Part shown: positions 46,251 through 57,937 of the stretch, in pieces
How the letters are laid out: each line of letters opens with the position of its first letter
How positions within the stretch are numbered: the first letter of the stretch is position 1
Assembly: GCA_009763385.1 (NCBI GenBank)
Contig: CM019826.1
Coordinates: 93,604,848-93,668,847 of the forward strand
Origin: Coix lacryma-jobi var. lacryma-jobi
Lineage: Eukaryota > Streptophyta > Magnoliopsida > Poales > Poaceae
Length of the DNA: 64,000 bases
Reading direction: 5' to 3'
The notes under the pieces: model-generated
Told to the model about the DNA's origin: nothing
Database searches by the model: none
Seen by the model: only the letters and a program-made list of their open reading frames with translations
Translations under genes and position numbers: made by a program

Positions 46251-47794
46251 TGTAAGGAAAATGGACCTCAGACCATTTAACTTTGGATTTTGGTGTTTGA
46301 TGAACAACATAACCAAATTGGACTAATGTGTTTGCAAGTGTTTGTTTTGTAGTCCAATAGGGTGCAAATGTGACATGGACTAAGGCGATGTGGTAATCCG
46401 ATGATCAACACCTCAAGCAAGACTCTAGAAGCTCAGTTGAAGACCCTAAAGATCAAGCAAAGTCCAAGGCACAAGAATGGAGCCAAGACGGCGCAAGAAA
46501 ACGCGAAGAAACGAGAAGAAAGGGACATCGGACGCTGCCCACGCAGGCGTCGGACGCTCCGTTGGTAAACCCTAGCTCGTGTCAGCGCCAGCAGGAGCAT
46601 CGGACGCTGAAGACCGAGGCATCGGACGCGACTGTAACCCTGTGCAAAACTGCACAGCGAGCATCGGACGCTCCGGTGCTAACATCGGATGCTACAGGAC
46701 CCTGCGTCCGATGACCATGCAGAGAGGTTCCAGAGAGGCTCTGTGAGCATCGGACGCGTCCGTTGATCGACCATCGGACGCTGATATAGCCGTTGCGACG
46801 CAGTGCCAGGCTGGCATCTAGCCGTTAAAGGAGCATCGGAGGCGTCCGATGGTCGCGACTGCAGCGTCCGATGCTGCGCAGTCAGACCACCTTTGGTGCC
46901 CAACGGCTCTATTTGCTTGGGGCTCTATATATACCCCCGTGGCCGGCCAAAATAGTAAGGTTGGAGCTCAAGGAAATGTACCAAGTGTATAGACACATAT
47001 TTAGTTGCTCTAGCCACCAAAGTGCTCAAGTGATATACTCCGTGATTAGTGTATGTGCTTTGCGAAGTGCTTAAGCTAGTTAGACCACCGCTTTGCGCTT
47101 TCTCTAGGTGTTAGGCCTAGTGTTTAGTGAGGTTGAAAACCTCTTATCTACCGGTGCTTGCGTGCATCGTGGTTGTACATCGGCGGGGCTTGTAGTCTTG
47201 CGAGACCACACCAACCGAGTTTGTGGTGTGGCCGCCTCCGTGTACCGAAGGGAACAAGGCCTGCGGCGCTTCGGCCGGAAACTTGATAGTGAAGACGGCG
47301 GAGAGCATCCGGGAGAGGCTTTGCCACGAGTGGCTTAACCGGAGACCCACTTGCGCGTGGGGAAGACCGGAGCTATCCACGCAGTTACCCGACTGGGAGC
47401 TTGGCCCTTGGGAGGGATTCCTTGCGAGGGGCTCCAATGAGGACTAGGGGGAAGCTTGCGCGCTTCTCGATACCTCGGTAAAAATACCGGAGTCATTGAC
47501 GGGAGTTTGCATCTCTATCACACTCCTTAGCTTCCGCATTTACATTGCTACCTTGTTCATATGCTTTACCTTTCCTAGCTTACCTGCTAGTTGATAGGTT
47601 TGGAAACTAGGTAGCATAACTCCTTTTTGTGGTAGAGATAGCAAACACACATAGCAAAACCTTATTTGCACATTGGATAGTTTACTTTCTTGCATAGGTT
47701 TTGACTAGGTGGAATTTAGAGGCCATAGTTTAGAATAGAAGTTTTAAGTTGCCTAATTCACCCCCCCCCCCTCTTAGGCGTCACGGTCCTTTCA
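46251..47794 (+). repeat. 5' LTR of element H
   Basis: 1544 bp. TATA box CTATATATAC at 46925-46934. Upstream at about 46525-46875 lie roughly ten CATCGGACGC or GCGTCCGATG motifs in both orientations. It ends in a C-run and CCTTTCA. Confidence 0.92.
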
Positions 47795-47795
47795 A

Positions 47796-47808
47796 TTGGT
47801 ATCAGAGC
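47796..47808 (+). promoter_or_regulatory. Primer binding site of element H
   Basis: TTGGTATCAGAGC lies one base after the LTR end. It is the same iMet tRNA complement as in E. Confidence 0.9.
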
Positions 47809-47875
47809 ACGGTTGGCTCTCTTGTGGACTCTTGGCTTAATCGCCTTCGAGCCGACGCACCTAAGAGAGGTTGGG

Positions 47876-50026
47876 ATGGATATCTCTAGGCCTCCACACT
47901 TTGATGGCACTAACTTCCCTTACTATAGTGCTAGGATGGCTTGCTTTTTAGAAGCCATTGATCTAGGTGTTTGGAGAGTCACCCGCGACGGGATGAAACC
48001 CGTTAAGAATCCCGAGAAGCCTACCGCGGGTGATGAAAAAGAAATTCATCTTAATGCTTGAGCTAAAAATTGCTTGTTTGAATCTATTAGCATGGATGTC
48101 TTTAACCAAGTTTTTACTTTGCAAACATCTCATGAAATTTGGTTAAAGCTACATGAGCTCCATGATGGTACAAGTAATGTACGTGAGCAAAAACATCACC
48201 TAACTAAAACAAGCTATGATTCCTTTAAAATGAATGATAATGAGCTTGTTCGTGATATGTATTCTCGTTTGAATCTAATTATCAATGAGCTCCATTCTAT
48301 AGGAATTACAAAGCTAGGTGATGCGGATATTGTGAGGAAGATCATCTCCGTGCTTCTAAAGAACAAATATGCAACCATCATCACCATCCTCCACAACATG
48401 GAGGACATGAGCACCATGACCCCGACCATTGTCATTGGCAAATTGGTGGCATTTGAGATGTCACGCAAGATGGGTCAAGAAGAAGCCACTTCATCAAGCA
48501 AAGGCATTGCTCTCACATGTGATGAGCACAAAAAGATGAAGGGCAAGAAGCAAGTTGAGTCAAGCTCAAGCTCCTCAAGTGAAGAAGAGGATGATGAAGA
48601 TAAAGAATCAAGTGATGATGATCAAGCCTCCACCTCATCCGACTCCTCCTTAGATGAAGAAGAAACAATCAAGCTCATGAAAGGAGTGAAGAGGATGATC
48701 CGCAAGCTTAATGTCAAGGGTGTGCCCATCACCATAGAAGATTGCCTCTTCACTAATCAAAGAAGAGAGCAAAGGAAAAAGGGATGCTATGGATGCGGCA
48801 AAAGAGGGCACTTTGTGGAAGATTGCCCAAAACAAAAGCCCACACCCAAGGACAAGAAAAAGAAGGGATGCAAGGCCAAAGCTCTCACCACCATCAAGAC
48901 AAGGGATGATTCATCAAGTGATGATGAAGCCTATCACAAGAGGCATGGCCGTAGGCACTCATCATCAAGCTCCTCACGTATGTGCCTTATGGCATGAGGT
49001 AACTCAAGCTCTACATCTAGTAATAGTGATAGTGATAGTAATGATGAGCTTCCTTCTTATAATGAACTTGTGCAAGATAATCTCAATTATGCTAAAGCTT
49101 GTACTAGTCAACAAAAGAAAATCAATGCTTTAAAAGAAAAATTAGATAGCTCTCAACAAGCCTATAATGTTATGCTTGAACAATATGAAATTTTTTCAAA
49201 TTTGAATGTTGAGCTATCTAATAAAATTGAGAAACTTGAGGCTAGTGCAAGTACAAGTAGTAGCACAAGTAATGTTGAGAAACTTGTTAAGAAAAATGAA
49301 AAACTAAAATCAAAGTTAGCTAGCACACAAGATGCTTACAAAAGCTTGCTTGCTAAAATGGAAATTATGTGCAAGCATTGTGATGAGCTAACTAACAAAG
49401 TTGCTAATCTTGAAACCACCAGAGCAAACCCCACCAAGGTACCTAAAATTGAAAAATCAATCTTTAATATACCTAAAAAGGATGCCTCTACTTCTTGCAT
49501 GGATTTACTTGATTTAGACTCTCCCATGTGCAAACAAGCTTGTGTTGAGAATGTAATTGTAGAAATATGTACACAAGAAGTTGCAATGGAGAATGAGCTA
49601 CTAAAGCAAGAAGTGGCTCGCCTCACCAAGGACTTGACTCATGCAAAAGGCAAGGCGAAGCAAACCCGAACTCATCAAGATAACACCAACAAGGGAGTGA
49701 AGAAGCTTGATGAGGAGCAAACTGTGGTTTGTTACCTTTGCCACAAGGAAGGCCACAAGTCCTATGAGTGCAAGGTGAAGCATGGGGGAGAAAAGAAGAA
49801 AGAGAAAAATAAAAAGCAAACAAGCAAGTTCTCCAACACCTACACCAACAAGGTGAACAAGAAGGCCTCCACACCTTATCTTTTGAAGAAGAAGAAGAAT
49901 GATAAGGTGGTGGCCATCAAGGTGAACAAGCAAGCCAACAATGGGGCCAAACACATTTGGGTGCCTAAGGACATCATCTCAACCATGAAGAGCGCCAAAA
50001 AGGTTTTGGTCCCGAAAGGGAAGTGA
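47876..50026 (+). pseudogene. gag: Element H gag
   Basis: A single frame of 717 codons starts MDISRPPHFDGTNFPYYSAR (an upstream non-ATG extension was not used). Stops interrupt it at TGA 48059-48061 and TGA 48995-48997. The Gag capsid region is followed by an acidic Ser-rich stretch, a knuckle CYGCGKRGHFVEDC (about 48784), a long coiled-coil region, a second knuckle CYLCHKEGHKSYEC (about 49728) and a lysine-rich tail. The end (HIWVPKDI...VLVPKGK) resembles the Gag end of element E, where protease follows. Here it terminates instead. It would supply particles only. Confidence 0.88.
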
Positions 50027-51271
50027 GTAGCCAAATTGGCAAGGGGGAGTTTGGAGACTTGGCAAAGTTTTGGGTGCATATCATGGGATGCATCACATTG
50101 GATCATGTCATTGCCAAGTATATTAGTGGGCACTTTGGACCCAAGTTCCCCCTCCCATGTTAGGTAACTAGATTTAAATTCTTGCAATTACTTTCATTTG
50201 GTATAAATTCTTGCAATTACTTTTAGCATCTAGTTCCTTCATTGCCTAGGTTTGCATTGGTATATTCATATCTTTTGTCATGCAAATTAGGCTTATCATA
50301 TGGTAGTTTTGCTCGGTATCACTCACATTCTTAGAGCAATACTACATGATTCTAATTGGTTAGAAGCACGACACATAGCTTCTTTTACTTTGTATTTATC
50401 TTATATGTGCCAAAGTCCAAATTATAGATAAACTACCCCAATTACCATCTTCAATTGATGTCACATTTCTTGTAATATCAATATGGAAAATGGTAGTTTG
50501 ACCTTACAAGTCAATGTGCATGTCTCCTACAAGTATTTCAAACTTGTATGCACACTTTTAGGGGGAGTTTACTCTACAATTTGGAAGCTTTGAAGACTAA
50601 CACTACTTTCAAGATTATCATGTGTGTAGTAGTCTCATTGCAAAGAAAATGGAGTTCTTGGAGACAAGCATCATATGCGGTGATAATCCAATTGGCATCT
50701 ACATGTGGTATTCCTAACCGATATCATTATGTTGATTTCAATTTGATACTCTTATATGCTTTCTCCATGCATTATATAGATTAAACTCCTTTGTGTATTA
50801 ATTTGTCGGTTATGCATATGCTTTTGCCTTACATCATATGTATGCATATACTTAGGGGGAGTTTTAGCTTATATAATGTTTCCTCTCTTGAGCTTCAATG
50901 TCTTCCTTTTCGGTGTTTGATTCCAAAGGGGGAGAAATGTGTAGGGACCAAAATCATGCCCAAACTAAAACAAACAAAATAACCAAAATTAAATTTTCAA
51001 AAATTCTATGGTTATTTTCATGGGAATGGTTCAAAAAGGGAGGAAGTGATTTATGGAGTTAGGGGTAGCCTTAATCCATAAAGTCACGCTGAAGGACTCT
51101 ATGACAAGGGTAGGATATGTTAGATTAAATATGTTTCAATTTGGTATCTTTTAAACATCATATGATCTTGCCTTTGCATTGCATCCTAGCAAGTAGATTG
51201 CATTTTAAATTATGTATCTATTATTTGCTTGTTTTGGTCGTGTTGTCATCAATCACCGAAAAGGAGGACAT
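50027..51271 (+). other. Element H 3' region with repeated purine tracts
   Basis: 1.2 kb with no gene seen. AGGGGGAG-type tracts occur near 50041, 50560, 50855 and 50927. The LTR-proximal tract (AAAAGGAGGACAT, 51260-51271) is degenerate. Confidence 0.8.
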
Positions 51272-52823
51272 TGTAAGAAAAATGGACCTCGGACCATTTA
51301 ACTTTGGATTTTGGTGTTTGATGAACAACATAACCAAATTGGACTATTGTGTTTGCAAGTGTTTGTTTTGTAGTCCAATAGGGTGCAAATGTGACTTGGA
51401 CTAAGGCGACATGGTAATCCGATGATCAACACCTCAAGCAAGACTCTAGAAGCTCAGTTGAAGACCCTAAAGATCAAGCAAAGTCCAAGGCACAATAATG
51501 GAACCAAGACGACGCAAGAAAACGTGAAGAAACGAGAAGAAAGGGACATCGGACGCTGCATCGGACGCTGCCCACGCAGGCGTCGGACGCTCCTTTGGTA
51601 AACCCTAGCTCGTGTCAGCGCCAGCAAGAGCATCGGACGCTGAAGACCGAGGCATCGGACGTGACTGTAACACTGTGCAAAACTGCACAGCGAGCATCGG
51701 ACGCTCCGGTGCTAACATCGGACGCTACAGGACCCTACGTCCGATGACCATGCACAGAGGTTCCAGAGAGGCTCTGTGAGCATCGGACGCGTCCGTTGAT
51801 CGACCATCGGACGCTGATATAGCCGTTGCGACGTAGTGCCAGGCTGGCATCTAGCCGTTAAAGGAGCATCGGACGCGTCCGATGGTCGCGACTGCAGCGT
51901 CCGATGCTGCGCAGTCAGACCACCTTTGGTGCCCAACGGCTCTATTTGCTTGGGGCTCTATATATACCCCCATGGCCAGCCAAAATAGTAAGGTTGGAGC
52001 TCAAGGAAGTGTACCAAGTGTATAGACACATATTTAGTTGCTCTAGCCACCAAAGTGCTCAAGTGATATACTCGGTGATTAGTGTATGTGCTTTGCGAAG
52101 TGCTTAAGCTAGTTAGACCACCGCTTTGCGCTTGCTCTAGGTGTTAGGCCTAGTGTTTAGTGAGGTTGAAAACCTCATATCTACCGGTGCTTGCGTGCAC
52201 CGTGGTTGTACATCGGCGGGGCTTGTAGTCTTGCGAGACCACACCAACCGAGTTTGTGGTGTGGCCGCCTCCGTGTACCGAAGGGAACAAGGCCCGCGGC
52301 GCTTCGGCCGGAAACTTGATAGTGAAGACGGCAGAGAGCATCCAGGAGAGGCTTTGCCACGGGTGGCTTAACCGGAGACCCACTTGCGCGTGGGGAAGAC
52401 CAGAGCTATCCACGGAATTACCCGACCGGGAGCTTGGCCCTTGCGAGGGATTCCTTGCGAGGGGCTCCAACGAGGACTAGGGGGAAGCTTGTGCGCTTCT
52501 CGATACCTCGGTAAAAATACCGGAGTCATCGACGGGAGTTTGCATCTCTATCACACTCCTTAGCTTCCGCATTTACATTGCTACCTTGTTCATATGCTTT
52601 ATCTTTCCTAGCTTACCTGCTAGTTGATAGGTTTGGAAACTAGGTAGCATAACTCCTTTTTGCGGTAGAGATAGCAAACACACATAGCAAAACCTTAGTT
52701 GCACATTGGATAGTTTACTTTCTTGCATAGGTTTTGACTAGGTGGAATTTAGAGGCCATACTTTAAAATAGAAGTTTTAAGTTGCCTAATTCACCCCCCC
52801 TCTTAGGCGTCACGGTCCTTTCA
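51272..52823 (+). repeat. 3' LTR of element H
   Basis: 1552 bp. It contains the CATCGGACGC array (about 51548-51905) with a perfect 18 bp palindrome CATCGGACGCGTCCGATG at 51867-51884, and a TATA box at about 51957-51967. It differs from the 5' LTR by scattered substitutions, so H is older than C. Confidence 0.92.
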
Positions 52824-52828
52824 AGGGG

Positions 52829-53885
52829 ATCTATCCTTCAGAGATTCAGGAGTCCGGGATCTATCTGCCCGGCAAGGTGGCCAACTTACAGGTGAATGGC
52901 CTGAAGTCTTTTTGCTTTGTGCAGGGTCACCTTGGATCCTAAAAGTGGGGACAACACTTTCTTGAGAAGTGATGCCCCAAAGGTTCTTTGTCGGTTTGCA
53001 ATGCCAAATGGGAGGTTCAGTATATCTCATTTCATGTGGCAGAAGATTTCGGAGGCCTACTATGATCCCCACAAGGACTTGCCCTATGCTCCATATCTGA
53101 TGCATATGATTGAGCATATGGTTGGAGCAACTTTTGAGTATGATCGGGTTGTCAAAGAGTACAATGTCCGACAGTTCTCCTCCATAGGCAGGGATGTAGA
53201 TGAAGAAGGTGGTGATGCTCCAGCTGTTGTAGCTGCCCCTGGCGAGGCTCATGAGGGAGTGTCTGCTGCTGCTCCTTCTCCTCCGCGCCGTGAAAGGCGT
53301 AGGAGTGGGGGCGGTGGGGCTGTTTGTTTTGCCCTCAGCAAGTTCTTCAAGTGGTTTTGCTACAAGGCTGAGCACGATGATCGACATCAAAGGCAAGTCA
53401 ATGAGCATTTTGGACTTCCCCCAGTATCTCTCCTTCGGCCATTTCCGGATCCTTTTGCCGAATATGATGCGTAGCATGGTGGTGGAGCTGGTGACAGTGA
53501 TGATGATGATGATGTTCAGCAGGGTGGTGGAGGTGATGGTGGTGTTTTTGGGTCAGCTCTTTCTCAGCCCCCTCCAGCCTACCATCCTCCGCCGATGTAC
53601 CAACCTCCTCCTTTCTATCCAGATTATGGTGCTGGTCCGTCACATGGTGGTGGGTCTACCTCATATCAGGGTGGTGATGGCTCCTACATGGGCTTTGCTG
53701 CTCCAGATGCTGATCCTACTGGTAGTGGTGGCTTTGGTGCTCCCTCGACTCCGCCCGACCCTTCGACTTCTCCTTCGTCATTTCCAGGAGGTGATGTGGG
53801 TGCTAATGTATACTCTTCTATCTTTGGAGGCCCTTCCAGCAGCTATCATGGTGGTTTTGATGGTTTTAGTGGCGGTTGCTTTTAG
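52829..53885 (+). pseudogene. Element E accessory ORF, second part
   Basis: The frame resumes directly after H's duplication (IYPSEIQESGIYLPGKVAN). It slips by one base near 52920 and continues (LDPKSGDNTFLRSDAPKVL...). A TAG at 53472-53474 interrupts it and it ends at 53885. The last 140 codons are Gly/Pro/Ser/Tyr-rich low complexity (YQPPPFYPDYGAGPSHGG). Before that is a short hydrophobic/aromatic segment (AVCFALSKFFKWFCYK) that is too polar for a confident membrane anchor. Together with 45312-46250 it makes a protein of about 660 residues. Function unknown. Confidence 0.72.
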
Positions 53886-54470
53886 ATCTTATGCTTTTTG
53901 TGGACTACCCTTTTTGGCACTTGATGCCAAAGGGGGAGTGTTAGGCTTTATTCATGATGTAATAGTTAGCATTTGAAAGAGTTGAACTATGTGAACTAAG
54001 TGTGGCAAACTACGTCTTTCAATTTGGGATGATGGCTGTTAGAGGATTTGATACATTTGAGCTCATTGTAATATTATTTTATGATTAATCCTCTACTTTT
54101 TGCTCATGTCATGATTGGTGTATGTTGTTTTCGATATGGCTATGTGATTTGAGTTTTTTTCTTTCTTCCATAGTCATTCGATTTCTCTTATCTTATTGTT
54201 ATGTGAATCACCATGCCATCATGTTCATGCATCACAAATTATTATATATGATGTTGTCACACACTTAGGCACCCCACGGATTGCAAAATTTAGGGGGAGC
54301 TCTTGTCCGTGTGTATGTAACCTTGTTTAAAAGCAAGGTTTGAAATTCAAAATCCATAGCATACACAAAGGGGGAGCTTGAACTAAATTTTGGAATTCAA
54401 AAGCTTAAATTCTTTCTATCCTTATTGTAAGCCTAAATTGGTTGTCATCAATTACCAAAAAGGGGGAGTT
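53886..54470 (+). other. Element E 3' region with four polypurine tracts
   Basis: AGGGGGAG tracts occur near 53931, 54292, 54369 and 54461, the last beside the LTR. Several such tracts before the 3' LTR are a known Sirevirus trait. No gene is seen. Confidence 0.85.
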
Positions 54471-56316
54471 TGTAAGTGCATTCGCCCCCAATGTGGGTTT
54501 TGGCTAATTAATGACAATTAAATTAGGGACTAACGACTTTGTAAAGATATGAATGCAGGTGTTAGTCCTTAGAAAGAATTTCCATGATGACATCCCGTGA
54601 ACAAAGCACGTAAAAATTTGTTGGACAAAGAATACTTAGCTCAAGCGATGGATCGATGTTTTACTTTTAAACTTGAGTTATAGGTAAGCCAGACTAACAA
54701 AAGTTTGCTTGAGAGTCACCGCACGATCATGAACACGTAGATGTATTTTTGTGTGGTTGGTAGTACCGACCATGGGGGTCGGTGGTACCAACCAGGGAGG
54801 CAGCGTGCAATGCTCATTGGATGGAGTTTATTTTGAACTATTGGTAGTACCGCTACAAAAGTCGGTGGTACTGACCATCCAGACCATTCTAACACCCTCT
54901 CTGTTCGAGCGCAAAATGACTTGGCGGTAGTACCGCCATAAGGCCGGTACTACCGACCCTCGGTGGTACCGACCTCAGTTGGTAGGATGGTCGTTTTGCA
55001 GACCTCTCTATTCATGTGCGAAATGGCCTGGCAGTAGTACCGCTATAATAGTCGGTACAACCGGGCTCGGTAGTACCAACCCTGGTCGGTAGGTATCGAG
55101 CCCCCGAGGCCGATCTGTGGAGCTCTCTCTTGGTGCGCTTTTTGACTTGGCGGTAGTACCGCTATAAAAGCCGGTACTACCGGGCTCGGTGGTACTGACC
55201 TTGGCCGGTAGGTACCGAGCAGCCAAGTCCCTTTTCACGGAGCTCTCTATTAGCGGCCGATTTGGCCTGGCGGTAGTACCACCATAAGGCCGGTACTACC
55301 AACCCTTGGTCGGTAGCTGGTTCTAGGTCAACTCAGATCTGGCGCAGCGGTTCTTGACTAAACGGTACTACCGACCATGGGTGGTCGGTACTACTAATAG
55401 GCCTCGGGACTGGGGGGACTATAAATAGCCTCCCACTGCTCTTCTAACGGTTACCCACTCACTCTTCACACTTATTGCGACCTACCAGCTGACAAACTCC
55501 TCTCCAAGCATTGACTCCTCCCCTCTCTCTCCCCCTTTGCTCCTAGATTCACTCTCATGCGAGATTTGAGCTAGGGAAGCGAGATTAGAGAGTGGAAAGC
55601 TTTGATCTACGACTTGAGCACTTGGTTTCTCATCTAGCTGGCTTGGTTTGTGTCTATTACTCTTGGGTTCTTTGAACCCTAGCCGGATAGGTGTTCTTTG
55701 TGGTAGCCCGTGTTGATTCATTTGTGAGGGCTCCCTGAGGTGTTTGTATTTCCCCTGTGATTTCTAGTGGAGAAACTCGGCTAACCTTTGTGGTGGCTTG
55801 AGTGAGGCAAGGAGGTGAAAGAGACTCCGACCTTGGTGGTCGCCTCAACAACGAAGACGTAGGCACTCCTTAGTGGTTTGGTCGAACCTCGGGATAAATC
55901 GTTGTGTCCCATGTGCTTGTTGTTATTTCTTCATTGGATATCACGCTTGTACTTTTGTTCTTCGTGTTCTTCCTCTCCCTATCTCTTTCTTAGGTTGGGA
56001 AAGCTCGATCTACACCGTGGGAAGTAACCAAGGCTTGGAAAGGCTAGAATCCTTATCTACAATACTTAGGGAGGTGGGGTATTTCGTTGATTTACATTCA
56101 TAGTTCACATATCTTGGATTTGTAGTTGTCCTTTAGATTTCCAGTAGTGTCGTTTGTTTGTGTCAGTAGTACCGTTGTTTCATACCGGTAGTACCTACCC
56201 AAACAGACCGGTAGTACTGGTTGTTTCTAACTACAAGTTTTTAGTTTGTGAAGTTTCAGATTGTCGAAAAACACCTATTCACCCCCCCCCCCCTCTAGGC
56301 TGATTTGATCCTTTCA
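54471..56316 (+). repeat. 3' LTR of element E, complete
   Basis: 1846 bp from TGTAAGTGCATTCG to GATCCTTTCA. It has a TATA box CTATAAATAG at 55419-55428 and the palindrome array upstream of it. The last part matches 2520-2993. It abuts gypsy LTR sequence at 56317. Confidence 0.92.
54758..55395 (+). repeat. CGGTAGTACCG palindrome array in E LTR
   Basis: About 15-20 motif copies in both orientations. They are organised partly in a higher-order repeat starting at 54918, 55025, 55144 and 55264 (spacing 107-120 bp). Each unit pairs CGGTAGTACCG with GCCGGTACTACCG across a CATAAGG or CTATAAAAG spacer. The array ends about 25 bp before the TATA box. Confidence 0.85.
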
Positions 56317-57514
56317 AAGGTTCTTCTAAGGAATCGGTCCTTATGTGATATAAGCTCAGCCAGCAAAGCCTACTTTGGTCAACGAGTGAAACTGGTTTCT
56401 CAGTCTATGCCAATACAGCTCTACCTGGAATCCCGAACGTGGGTGGATTATAAAGGACAGATAGGGTTGTCACCACCTGTCGCTTACCTCCTCAACCGTG
56501 GAGACCCAGGCAACCAACCTGTAACCACTTAGCCTAAACACTGCATTTACGCTAAGGGCCACTACTCTAGCGGTAGCTAGGGCTTGCACCCTCTTACTAG
56601 AGCACCCACCCGAAGGTGAATGGCCGGTCCTGCAGACTAAGTTAGCGAAAGCTTAAACACGATAAGAACTTAGAACCAAGATGAACATGAACTCTTATAC
56701 TTAAGTAGTATGCAAGATCATAGAGGTACAAACAAGATTATACCAGCGATTCCGGTGTTCCTCCCGCTAAGTGTACAAGCGCGCCGAGTACACTCGTGGA
56801 GTTAGCCGATAACTCTGGTACTTCTCCTGTACAGATCTCACTCGCTCCCTATTCTAGATAGCTACTAGAGCTATGATATATGAGGCACTACTCCTTCTTC
56901 CATGGATCCCTCTTGAGATATGTATTGATGATCTCTTGGATGGTTTGTGAGGAGGGTGGAGGCCTTCTTTTATAGGTGGAGGTGCCTTGGGGGAATGGAG
57001 GACCTCTCTTCCTCCTTTGGAAAGTCCAAACTGACCTCAAACTGCCTTCAAGAAGCGCTGCACCTGGACGGAAACCACATGAACCATCATTGCAAAGGCG
57101 GTGGGAGTTCACCTGCCAAAGATGGCTGGGAACCGCCTCACTCATGGTGCGTCGGCTAGCCCAAATTGGCCCATCTTTGGTGGGTTGCTTCTTTTGGGCC
57201 TCTAGATGGTTCCTGCAAAGTTTGGGCTCATTTGGAGTTCATTTGATTTGGGTATTAGCCTTTTTATCCTCTCGACAGGGCCCTGATTTGCCTCGTATTG
57301 GCCTATTCCCCCTTGGGCTCATATCAGGTACATTTACATGTGGTATTTTGCATATGTTGAAGCCCGAATGTAGTCATTTATGTGAATGCCCTCCTGCAAT
57401 TGACCAAACACCAAAACTTGTGGAAATAGTTAGTTGTAAACCCTAATTCTATGATTGGTGTTGGTTTTATGCGAGTATTGGTGGTTATAAAGTATGAGTT
57501 AAGGACCGCCAACA
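56317..57514 (-). repeat. Gypsy LTR fragment F', truncated by element E
   Basis: On the minus strand it begins TGTTGGCGGTCC (57514) and has a TATA box within CTATAAAAG (about 56968-56975). It is cut at 56317 where E ends. It resembles the LTR at 1244-2519 and more distantly that of A. Its partner is not in the window. Confidence 0.72.
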
Positions 57515-57937
57515 GGGAGGTTCCCATGGAACGGTCAACGCGTGGCGGCGCTGAGAGGCTTGCGTTGAAATGAAGCTATCGGTGAGGAAGGCACAGCGGT
57601 CGACAGGACAGCACGTGGTGACATCCTAGAACTTGCTTCAAGGGAAGCAAAGGATGAGGAAGGCGGGTGGCCGTCGGATAAAGACCTGATGGAGTTGGAC
57701 TAGAATACCCCTAGGGTTAGCTTGTTCGCTCTATGTATCTAGGGGTAGAAGGAGAATAAGTGTATTAGGCTATAAATAGAGATGACAGCCCCTCCATCCA
57801 TTCTATCCTTGCAGCATTTCATTCTTGTAGCCTCTATTAGGTTTTGTTCTTCCAGTTGCTTATGATCCGTAGAGAGAACTGCAATACCTCTGTGTACTTG
57901 TGATTTTGAGGAAACGGGACCGTAATCCCATTGTCTC
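57515..57937 (+). repeat. Fragment of a related Sirevirus-type LTR (I)
   Basis: 423 bp with a TATA box TATAAATAGA at 57771-57780. It has segments resembling the C-family LTR: the GGACTAGAATA...AGGGTTAGC(T)TGTTCGCTCT stretch and the GATCCG(T/C)AGAGAGA leader stretch. It is bounded on the left by F' and on the right by D, so it is the oldest layer at this end. Confidence 0.6.

Larger units (their letters stand above)
46251..52823 (+). mobile_element. Gag-only copia element H (non-autonomous)
   Basis: 6.6 kb with LTRs 46251-47794 and 51272-52823, TGTAAG...CCTTTCA ends and target duplication AGGGG (46246-46250 and 52824-52828). It has an iMet primer site and a long gag, then only non-coding DNA with purine tracts. 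No protease, integrase, RT or RNase H is present. This fits the TR-GAG class of non-autonomous elements, which rely on enzymes from relatives. Confidence 0.92.
2520..56316 (+). mobile_element. Copia (Sirevirus-type) element E, backbone host of the nest
   Basis: E is a Ty1/copia element in PR-IN-RT-RH order with an extra ORF after pol. Its own pieces are: LTR remnant 2520-2993, gag-pol 3049-8699, end of RNase H 20619-20698 and 44420-44443, downstream region 44444-46250, rest of the accessory ORF 52829-53885, polypurine region, and full 3' LTR 54471-56316. The gaps are insertions C, A (with B and a solo LTR inside it) and H, each bounded by exact 5 bp duplications. The reading frame resumes across each junction, which is strong evidence for this assembly. 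E interrupts the gypsy LTR at 56317. Confidence 0.88.

Noticed and set aside
45312..53885. E accessory ORF as a true viral envelope
   Set aside because: No signal peptide, cleavage site or clear membrane anchor is visible. The only hydrophobic stretch (AVCFALSKFFKWFCYK) is short and contains Lys.
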